This document shows, in pieces, positions 57,753-64,000 of a DNA stretch of 64,000 bases; position 1 is the stretch's first letter; each line of letters starts with the position of its first letter. The notes beneath the pieces were generated by a model, which worked only from the letters and a program-made list of their open reading frames with translations, did not search any database and had not been told where the DNA came from. The DNA lies in assembly GCA_021732845.1 (NCBI GenBank), contig JAKFUF010000047.1:1-64000 (forward strand), written 5' to 3'. The stretch comes from Planctomycetaceae bacterium (GTDB lineage Bacteria; Planctomycetota; Planctomycetia; Planctomycetales; Planctomycetaceae). The translations under genes and the position numbers were made by a program.

Positions 57753-58988
57753 GTGCGGCGAACTCGCCTGCCATCCATGAAATGGCTGCTCGGCGGTCTC
57801 GGCTTGACCATGCTGGCATGGTTCGGTGTTGTGGTTTGGGTACCGTACCTGCAGACGCAGCAGTTTGTTGAGGATGTCGCACGCCAGTACGGTACGGTGA
57901 AAGTCGAATCGTCGCTCCCGAAATGGCTGCACACTTACACAACGCCCTGGGGCAGGGCCAAAGACTTGCGGCTGTTCAAAACACGCGTCACCGAGGTGTC
58001 GCTGTCGGACTGCATCATTGACGACACGTGGCTCGCGCGGTTGAGACAGTTCAGTTCGCTGGGAAGGCTGCATTTGAGCCACACCAATATTGGCAACGAT
58101 GGGCTGAGGCACCTTGCGGGACTTCGGCAACTGGAGTGGCTCGACCTCCGGCAGACACATGTGACCGATGCCGGGCTCATACACCTCAGTCAATCGGCCG
58201 AACTCACGACGCTGCGATTGGACGACACTGCAGTGACCGGAACGGGACTGCGGTGGCTGAACCCGTCGCTTAAGTATCTGAGCGCCAACGGAACGCGTTT
58301 CAACGACACCGGAATGGCAGAGTTTTGCCGGTTTCCCTCCTTGTTGATTTTGCTTTTGAACGGAACCGCCGTCACCGACGCAGGCGTCGCCCAACTTCGA
58401 GGTTGCCCGGATCTGCGTTTCTTGACACTGGAAAGAACTTCGATCACGGAGGGCTGCATCGCCGACATTCAACGATTGATCGACTTGGAGTCTCTGTCGC
58501 TGGCAGACACCCCGGTGACGGATGCCGGGATCGCCGATCTGGCGGGGCTGTCCCGTTTGAGAAGACTGCGTCTTGCAGGCACGCGGGTAACCGGTTGGGG
58601 ACTCGAGAGCTTCACGAGACTGACATCCCTCGATCTGTCACGGGCGCCTGTTAATGACGCCAGCCTGCGCAAATTTCCTTCTCGGTTGGCAGACATTGGA
58701 TTGGACCAGACGCTCATCACCGACGATGGAGTTTGGTATCTGGTGGCAAGGCACAGCCGCCATTGCACCCGTCTGTCACTGCAGTCGACAAAGGTCACCG
58801 ACCGTGGATTGAAATATCTGAGCGTCTCCTCGCATGTCTACGGGTGCCAAATCTTTTTGCACGGAACTTCCTGCACCACACCCGGAATTGCAGCATTTGA
58901 GCAACTGCGACTGGATTTGGACCTCGGCGACTGCAAAATTCGTGCAATAAAGATGCGCGAATTGCTGGAGGACCTGACGCGATGGTAG
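57753..58988 (+). CDS. Membrane-anchored leucine-rich-repeat protein
   Basis: 411 residues from a GTG at 57753, GGGAG about 6-7 bases upstream. An N-terminal membrane helix (WLLGGLGLTMLAWFGVVVWVPYL) is followed by a short stalk. About ten leucine-rich repeats of 23-24 residues then run from roughly residue 80: LEWLDLRQTHVTDAGLIHLSQ, LTTLRLDDTAVTGTGLRWL, LLILLLNGTAVTDAGVAQLRG, LESLSLADTPVTDAGIADLAG and so on. The repeats should face the periplasm and bind a ligand or protein. 'VTDAGL' repeats of this type are abundant in planctomycetes; no function is assigned. It follows the FHA gene on the same strand at 60 bases and may share its promoter. Confidence 0.87.
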   Translation: MRRTRLPSMKWLLGGLGLTMLAWFGVVVWVPYLQTQQFVEDVARQYGTVKVESSLPKWLHTYTTPWGRAKDLRLFKTRVTEVSLSDCIIDDTWLARLRQFSSLGRLHLSHTNIGNDGLRHLAGLRQLEWLDLRQTHVTDAGLIHLSQSAELTTLRLDDTAVTGTGLRWLNPSLKYLSANGTRFNDTGMAEFCRFPSLLILLLNGTAVTDAGVAQLRGCPDLRFLTLERTSITEGCIADIQRLIDLESLSLADTPVTDAGIADLAGLSRLRRLRLAGTRVTGWGLESFTRLTSLDLSRAPVNDASLRKFPSRLADIGLDQTLITDDGVWYLVARHSRHCTRLSLQSTKVTDRGLKYLSVSSHVYGCQIFLHGTSCTTPGIAAFEQLRLDLDLGDCKIRAIKMRELLEDLTRW

Positions 58989-59196
58989 CGCGGCCTTCAC
59001 CGCCAAAGGGAAGTGATCCAGCCGTCGATGTGTGGCAGGCGGGTGGCATCGGAGATTGCTGCTGACAAGCTCAACGCGCTGAGGCCTGCATGATCATCCC
59101 GATCCGTGCGCACTCCTCCCGGCGGGTGGACGAATCCTCCTGGGCGGCGTATCGTGGCAGTTGAATTTTCCGCCATCGGTTTCTTTCCAGAGTTAC

Positions 59197-60285
59197 ATGC
59201 CCAAACGGTCCCCCACGGATTCTGTCCGCCGCGTCCCGCCTGCCGAGCAATTGCTGATCAGCCTTTGGCCGGAGATCGAAGCCACGGTGGAGCCAGCTCC
59301 GGGGCAGGCTCCACGCGTCTTGTGTACCACGCTCGGACGCGGGCAGTTTGCCGCGGCCGTGAAGGAAGCACGGCCGGAATCGCCGGTGATCTGCCAGTGT
59401 TTCGACATTTTCCTCGCCGATGAAACACGCGCAATTCTCGGCGGCGGGCCGAAGGCGGCACAGGTGGTGTGCGCCGCGGACCTCCCGGCCGGCCCCTTCG
59501 ACGCCGTCGTGGTGCCTGTTGATCCCCGAGGCGAGGCCGAGCTGACGCGCGAGATTCTGCAGGCGGGACACGAGGCATTGCGGCTTGGCGGCAGGTTGAT
59601 CTCGGCCACGCCGCGGAGCGAAGACACCTGGCTCCATGCCGAAATGCGCAAGCTGTTTCCCAAGGTAACCCGCAAACTCGTGGGTAACGGTGTGGTTTAC
59701 CTGTCGACGAAGGACGCGCCCCTCAAGAAAGCGAAGGATTTTGTCTGCGAGTTCGCCTTCCGCGACCAGGAACACCTGATCAAGGCGGTCAGCCGGCCGG
59801 GGGTCTTCAGCCACCGCGGGCTGGATGGCGGAGCACGGGCGCTGCTCAATTCGATGCAGATTCAGGCCGGGGACAAGGTGCTCGATCTTGGCTGCGGCAG
59901 TGGTGTTGTCAGCCTGGCCTCTGCGCTACGGGCCCCCGATGTGCAGGTCACCGCGGTCGATTCCCACGCCCGGGCGATTTCCTGCACGATCGAAGGGGCC
60001 AAACTGAATGGCCTCTCGAACATTTCGACACATCTCAACGCCCAGGGCCATACCGATGCGCCCGGAACCTTCCAGGTCGTGTTGGGCAACCCGCCCTACT
60101 ACTCCGATTTTCGTATTGCTGAGATCTTCCTCCACGCCGCCAAGGCGGCGCTGGCCCGCCGCGGCCGGGTGTACATGGTGACCAAAAACGTCTCCTGGTT
60201 TTCGGATCATATGGAGGACCTGTTCACACGCGTCACCGTGCATGAGCACAAGGCGTATGCCGTGGTGGAGGCGGTCAAGAAGTGA
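59197..60285 (+). CDS. RsmC/RlmG-like methyltransferase
   Basis: 362 residues from the ATG at 59197 (an in-frame TTG at 59161 is less likely). It has the two-domain layout of RsmC/RlmG: an N-terminal degenerate half (LISLWPEIEATVEPAPGQAPRVL) and a C-terminal SAM-binding half with motif I LDLGCGSGVVSL at about 229-240 and the catalytic NPPYY at 298-302. NPPY motifs mark transfer of methyl to an exocyclic amino group; rRNA guanine N2 is the usual target in this group. The exact site on rRNA cannot be told by eye. It has its own 208-base upstream gap, in which no further gene is seen. Confidence 0.88.
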   Translation: MPKRSPTDSVRRVPPAEQLLISLWPEIEATVEPAPGQAPRVLCTTLGRGQFAAAVKEARPESPVICQCFDIFLADETRAILGGGPKAAQVVCAADLPAGPFDAVVVPVDPRGEAELTREILQAGHEALRLGGRLISATPRSEDTWLHAEMRKLFPKVTRKLVGNGVVYLSTKDAPLKKAKDFVCEFAFRDQEHLIKAVSRPGVFSHRGLDGGARALLNSMQIQAGDKVLDLGCGSGVVSLASALRAPDVQVTAVDSHARAISCTIEGAKLNGLSNISTHLNAQGHTDAPGTFQVVLGNPPYYSDFRIAEIFLHAAKAALARRGRVYMVTKNVSWFSDHMEDLFTRVTVHEHKAYAVVEAVKK

Positions 60286-60423
60286 CCGGCCGCAATGGTC
60301 GAGTTGAAGAGTTGTCACCGCCATCATTTCACGGTACGTTTTTGACACGCAGCCTGGACCAGGGACGGTCGGTAAAGCCGCATCGCGACTTCGTTTATTC
60401 CTCCACGTCCACTGAGATTGCCC

Positions 60424-60990
60424 ATGGCCGTCACGCAGTACACGATTCGCCGCAAAGTCCTCACCCTGTTCGGCGCCAGCTTCCATATTTACGACGCCGA
60501 TCAGAAACTGATCGGGTTCTCCCGGCAGAAGGCGTTCAAACTCAAGGAAGACATTCGCGTTTACACCGACGACTCGATGCAGCAGGAACGACTGGCGATC
60601 AAGGCCCGTTCCATCATCGATTTCGGGGCCGCCTACGACATCGTCGACAGCCGCACCAACGAGAAGCTGGGTGCCCTGAAGCGCAAGGGCTGGAGTTCGA
60701 TGATCCGCGACTCGTGGCTCGCACTGGATGAGCATGACCAGGAGATCGGAGCCATCCAAGAAGACAGCATGATGCTGGCCCTGGTTCGGCGGTTTCTCGG
60801 CGGCGCGCTGATCCCCCAATCGTTTCATCTGAAGGGCAGTGGGGAAGAAAACCTGGCCACGTTTCGCACCCATTTCAATCCGTTTGTCCACAGGATGACA
60901 GTCACGGTTGAAGAGGGCTGCCATCTGAATCCGCTGTTTATTCTGGCGGCAGGTTTGCTGCTGGTCGCCATCGAAGGACGACAGAACTGA
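60424..60990 (+). CDS. LURP-one/Tubby-like fold protein
   Basis: 188 residues from the ATG at 60424. The sequence YTIRRKVLTLFGASFHIYDADQKLIGFSRQKAFKLKEDIRVYTDD follows the LURP-one-related/Tubby-C-terminal pattern: short beta hairpins with a repeated 'D...G' turn. IDFGAAYDIVDSRTNEKLGALKRKGW and WLALDEHDQEIGAIQEDS continue the barrel, and a C-terminal hydrophobic helix is present (NPLFILAAGLLLVAIEG). Members may bind phosphoinositides or scramble lipids in eukaryotes; bacterial roles are unknown. The C-terminal helix suggests membrane attachment. It ends 10 bases before the next gene, so the two are likely one unit. Confidence 0.75.
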   Translation: MAVTQYTIRRKVLTLFGASFHIYDADQKLIGFSRQKAFKLKEDIRVYTDDSMQQERLAIKARSIIDFGAAYDIVDSRTNEKLGALKRKGWSSMIRDSWLALDEHDQEIGAIQEDSMMLALVRRFLGGALIPQSFHLKGSGEENLATFRTHFNPFVHRMTVTVEEGCHLNPLFILAAGLLLVAIEGRQN

Positions 60991-61000
60991 TGGGGAATTC

Positions 61001-61780
61001 TTGAGCCAAAAAATTCTCGTCCTGGGAGCCACGCGGGGGCACGACTTTGCGCCCCTGCGGTCGGTGCTTGCGGGCGGCGCGGAGGAGATCATTGAGACGG
61101 ATGTCGAGACCTGCCTCGCTGACAAGGCACCGGCCGGCAACTGGTTCCCAGATCTCTGTCTCGTGGCTCAGCAATGGTCGGATGAGTTTTCCGCTGAGAC
61201 CGTGATCGGCCTGCTGAATCGTTTTCCCCTGGCCCGGATGCTGTGCGTCCATGGCCCCTGGTGCGAAGCGGACGGTCGCACCCGTGACATCTGGCCGGCT
61301 GGTACCCGTGTGAGCGTGGCTCATTGTGCCTCACGGATCCAACAGGAACTCGAGTCAATCCGCGGTGTTTCCCGATCGCCAGTTCTTCCGTTGACCGCCA
61401 GCCGTGGCGAACTCTTCGCCGCACAGCTCAACTTGCCCGGACCCAATTTGCACGGGACTCGGGTTTGCATTGTTTCCCCAGATCGAGCCTGGGCTGAGCT
61501 GCTGGGGGCGGCAGTTCATGATTGCGGCGGCTCCGTGGTGAACGATCCCGAGTACGCCATGTCGGTCGTGTTTGATCTCGATCCGCCCGGCAGCACGCGG
61601 TTGCAGCAGCTCCGTGCTTTGCAGGCCCGCTTCCCGCAGTGCCGCATCCTGCGCGTCACTTCGTGGCCCTGCGACGCCAGCCACCACGCCTTGGAAGATT
61701 CACCCCTCATCAGCCGTCTCGCTCCACTCAGTATGCTGCTCGCGGCACTTTGTGATTCCGAAGCAATCCAACCGAAATGA
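61001..61780 (+). CDS. Hypothetical protein with two Rossmann-like halves
   Basis: 259 residues from a TTG at 61001, with GGGGA about 5 bases upstream; I see no ATG or GTG start near. The first half begins KILVLGATRGHDFAPLRSVL and the second GTRVCIVSPDRAWAELLGAAVHDCGGSVV, each a beta-alpha unit like a nucleotide-binding or receiver-like fold. LVVFDLDPPGS-like strands occur later (MSVVFDLDPPGSTRLQQLRAL). Conserved phospho-acceptor residues are not clear, so calling it a receiver would be speculative. No membrane segment. It lies between the LURP-one-like gene (10 bases) and the amidohydrolase (9 bases), so the three are probably co-transcribed. Function unknown. Confidence 0.72.
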   Translation: MSQKILVLGATRGHDFAPLRSVLAGGAEEIIETDVETCLADKAPAGNWFPDLCLVAQQWSDEFSAETVIGLLNRFPLARMLCVHGPWCEADGRTRDIWPAGTRVSVAHCASRIQQELESIRGVSRSPVLPLTASRGELFAAQLNLPGPNLHGTRVCIVSPDRAWAELLGAAVHDCGGSVVNDPEYAMSVVFDLDPPGSTRLQQLRALQARFPQCRILRVTSWPCDASHHALEDSPLISRLAPLSMLLAALCDSEAIQPK

Positions 61781-61789
61781 GAATCCGTA

Positions 61790-63505
61790 ATGTTCCGACT
61801 GCTCCTCCTCACCTTTGCCGTCGCGTTGACTACTCCGCTCACCGCCGCGGAGCCCGATTGGATTGGACATCATGGGCATGTCGTCACCATTGATGCGCAG
61901 TTCCGAATCGCGGAGGCGTTCGCCGTCCGCGGTGACAAGATCGTCGCCGTGGGCAGCAACGAGGAGGTCCAAAAACTGGCGGGGGCGGGAACAGAACAGG
62001 TCGACTTGAAGGGGCGAACGGTCATTCCCGGATTGTGCGATTCGCATGTTCATCCCACAGGTGCGTCGCTCTACGAATTCGACCATCCCATCCCGGACAT
62101 GCAGTCCATCGCCGATGTGCTGGCGTATGTCGCCGAACGGACGAAGGTCGTTCCCGAGGGGGAATGGATCGTGATGAGCCAGGTGTTTGTGACCCGCCTG
62201 CGCGACCAGCGCTATCCCACGCGCAGCGAACTGGACCAGGTCGCGCCGAAGCATCCCGTGCTGTTCTCCACCGGCCCCGACTCGTCCGTCAATTCGCTGG
62301 CTTTGGCGCTTAACAAGATCGACAAGGATTTCAAAATCACCGACGGCCAGCCGGGGTTTCTCGAGCGTGATGCCCAGGGTGAACTGACCGGCATCCTGCG
62401 AAGCTGCACCCGGCTGATCAAAACCAAATCGACGGCCAAGTCTGCCACGCCTGAAGAGCGCGAGGCGCGATTCAAGGAACTGCTCGCCTCCTATAACTCG
62501 GTGGGTCTCACAAGCCTGTGTGACCGGTCCGCGAGCGAGGGGGCGATCGCCCTGTATGCCAAAATCCGCGACCAGGGCGAACTGAACTGCCGGGTGTTTG
62601 CCAGTGCTTCGGTCAATGCCCAGGACCCACTGGACAACATTCAGGCCGCCATCGAAAAGATTGCCGCCAGCCCGCTCCATCAACGGAACGACCGCCTGTG
62701 GGTCCGGGGGATCAAGGTGTTTCTGGATGGCGGCATGCTGACCGGCAGCGCCTACATGCAGAAGCCCTGGGGTGTCAGCACGATCTACTCAATCACCGAC
62801 CCCGAGTACCGCGGCCTGCTTTACATTCAACCTGACAAGCTGCGGGACATCGCCCGCATGGCCCTCAAGCACGAGCTGCAGATGACCGCGCACTCCGTCG
62901 GCGACGGAGCGGTGCAGACCCTGGTGGACTGCTACGAGGCGCTCGACAAGGAGTTTCCCGTCCGCGACATGCGCCCCTGCGTCACCCACTGCAACTTCAT
63001 GAGTGCCGAGATCATCCAGAAAATGCAGCGGCTGGGCGTGGTCGCCGACCTCCAGCCCGCCTGGCTCTACCTCGACGGCCGCACCCTGCTGCGGCAGTTC
63101 GGCGACGAGCGGCTGGCCTACTTCCAACCCTACAAGTCATTGTCAGACAGTGGTGTGATCGTCGGCGGTGGCTCGGACCACATGCAGAAAATCGGCAGCC
63201 TCCGCGCCGTCAACCCGTACAACCCGTGGCTCGGAATGTGGACCACCCTCACCCGCCAGCCCCGCGGCATGACCGAGCCACTGCATCCAGAACAAATGCT
63301 TACCCGTCAACAGGCCCTGGCCCTCTACACCATCAACAATGCCTACCTCACGTTTCAAGAAAAGGAGAAAGGCAGCCTGGAACCCGGAAAACTCGCCGAC
63401 TTCGTGATCCTCACCAAAGATCCGCTGACCTGCTCGCTCGACGAACTGCGTGACATGACCGTGGAGGAAACGTGGCTGGGAGGTAAACGGGTGTGGAAGA
63501 GGTGA
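61790..63505 (+). CDS. Secreted amidohydrolase (YtcJ-like)
   Basis: 571 residues from the ATG at 61790. A Sec signal (FRLLLLTFAVALTTPLTAAEP) precedes the amidohydrolase fold: FAVRGDKIVAVGSNEEV, GRTVIPGLCDSHVHPTG with the metal-binding H86-x-H88, VRGIKVFLDGGMLTGSAYMQ (metal-bridging Lys region), MTAHSVGDGAVQ, VTHCNFMSAE and GGGSDHMQKIGSL with the catalytic Asp. The closing GSLEPGKLADFVILTKDPL is typical. YtcJ-type enzymes cleave N-substituted formamides or other amides using zinc. Export to the periplasm is unusual for the family but common in planctomycetes. It is the last gene of the 60424-63505 group, starting 9 bases after the unknown gene. Confidence 0.9.
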   Translation: MFRLLLLTFAVALTTPLTAAEPDWIGHHGHVVTIDAQFRIAEAFAVRGDKIVAVGSNEEVQKLAGAGTEQVDLKGRTVIPGLCDSHVHPTGASLYEFDHPIPDMQSIADVLAYVAERTKVVPEGEWIVMSQVFVTRLRDQRYPTRSELDQVAPKHPVLFSTGPDSSVNSLALALNKIDKDFKITDGQPGFLERDAQGELTGILRSCTRLIKTKSTAKSATPEEREARFKELLASYNSVGLTSLCDRSASEGAIALYAKIRDQGELNCRVFASASVNAQDPLDNIQAAIEKIAASPLHQRNDRLWVRGIKVFLDGGMLTGSAYMQKPWGVSTIYSITDPEYRGLLYIQPDKLRDIARMALKHELQMTAHSVGDGAVQTLVDCYEALDKEFPVRDMRPCVTHCNFMSAEIIQKMQRLGVVADLQPAWLYLDGRTLLRQFGDERLAYFQPYKSLSDSGVIVGGGSDHMQKIGSLRAVNPYNPWLGMWTTLTRQPRGMTEPLHPEQMLTRQQALALYTINNAYLTFQEKEKGSLEPGKLADFVILTKDPLTCSLDELRDMTVEETWLGGKRVWKR

Positions 63506-63714
63506 AAGGGGCTGAGCCATTTTTTCAGCGGTGTCTGAACGACTTTGAGACTCACCGGAGGGCCGTTTGGGGGCACTTTCGCCGCGACTTTATTCCACCA
63601 GTTCCTCGACCCAGCTTTTCATGAGTTTCCCCTTTTCTGGAAATGCGTGCCGAACCGGTCATGCGGACTCTGCACGGCCGACATGATGCCCGGCGCTTTC
63701 AATCGGGGAGCTTT

Positions 63715-64000
63715 TTACAGACTCAGGTTGTCGAGGCTGTCCATCAGATCATCGAGCTTGTCGTGCGTCCGGGGTTTCTCAGTCTGTCTGCGAGGCAGGC
63801 CCACAGTCGCGCCCACCGCGTCGCGTCCATCGGCAACCAGTTCCGTGTCACGTTCCAAAACAGCCATCTCCAGTGCGGTTGGGGCTCCGAAAAGCTTCGA
63901 AAGGTCGATCTTGAGGCCGGACACACTCCCGCCTTCGGCACCCGCGATGGCTGCTGTTTTGTGCTCGGGGAAGATGATGGCGTTTTCCGGACAGACACGG
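63715..64000 (-). CDS. Unknown protein, C-terminal part (5' end beyond window)
   Basis: The minus-strand frame is open from the right edge to a TAA at 63717-63715. The visible 94 residues read from [26 protein letters not shown] through [26 protein letters not shown] to a Lys/Arg/Asp-rich end with [18 protein letters not shown] at 63924 could act as a start, but the frame upstream keeps protein-like sequence ([11 protein letters not shown]), so the gene most likely begins outside the window. No family is recognised. The 209-base gap to the amidohydrolase stop holds nothing recognisable; the two genes converge. Confidence 0.6.
   Translation of the reverse strand, partial: RVCPENAIIFPEHKTAAIAGAEGGSVSGLKIDLSKLFGAPTALEMAVLERDTELVADGRDAVGATVGLPRRQTEKPRTHDKLDDLMDSLDNLSL

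Overview
The window looks like a GC-rich chromosome segment from a planctomycete (Planctomycetia). The lineage call rests on gene content. There is a cytochrome-c/DUF1549/DUF1553 protein followed by a Tat-exported DUF1501 protein, and a Ser/Thr kinase with the planctomycete-type N-terminal helical region. There are also FHA-domain proteins, 'VTDAGL'-type leucine-rich repeats, an ECF sigma factor paired with a membrane WD40 protein, PQQ-type propellers, an M81 (MlrC-like) protein and many secreted enzymes with Tat or Sec signals. I see no rRNA, tRNA, CRISPR array, insertion sequence, prophage or recognisable defence system.

Layout. 1-8154 is mostly minus strand: a truncated SPFH protein, an enolase-superfamily enzyme, a small unknown, an alpha/beta hydrolase, a HlyD-type adaptor, an alkaline-phosphatase-superfamily enzyme and a PQQ-propeller protein. 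8324-13497 holds an M81 protein, an outer-membrane beta-barrel, csrA, a tiny Tyr-rich secreted protein with a strong terminator, and an anchored coiled-coil protein. 13851-19703 is one giant FHA/coiled-coil/membrane protein with about seven tandem 63-residue repeats. 19751-21893 is the ECF sigma/WD40 pair. 22173-28004 holds an unknown, murJ, an orphan membrane protein and a methyltransferase/DUF2332 pair. 28239-32355 is the cytochrome/DUF1501 pair. 32405-40286 is a long minus-strand block: two related helical proteins, a small unknown, a TPR protein, a SlyD-type FKBP and, last, a Ser/Thr kinase. I consider it the best candidate for an uncharacterised multi-protein system.

40902-50197 is housekeeping: a trans-sulfuration enzyme, FmdB zinc ribbon, GNAT, dnaA (long linker, not beside dnaN), purA, leuB and cinA (deamidase domain with altered motifs). 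50200-56063 holds a two-subunit AtuA-like pair, a B12/radical-SAM protein with a membrane partner, an inositol-monophosphatase-family enzyme and a small Cys protein. 56556-63505 runs plus strand: response regulator with zinc ribbon, FHA protein, LRR membrane protein, rRNA-type methyltransferase, LURP-one-like protein, an unknown and an amidohydrolase. A truncated unknown closes the window.

The most unusual non-coding signal is a set of intergenic repeats. Three families are built from 7-base units (ATTTTCG, AAATTTG, CCAATGA), each usually arranged as two inverted arms around a spacer and often placed immediately 5' of a start codon. A fourth element is bounded by GGACAGGAT/ATCCTGTCC. A cluster of hairpins at about 56170-56370 may be a structured RNA. 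Starts were chosen by reading Shine-Dalgarno-like sequence and N-terminal features; no computation or database search was possible.
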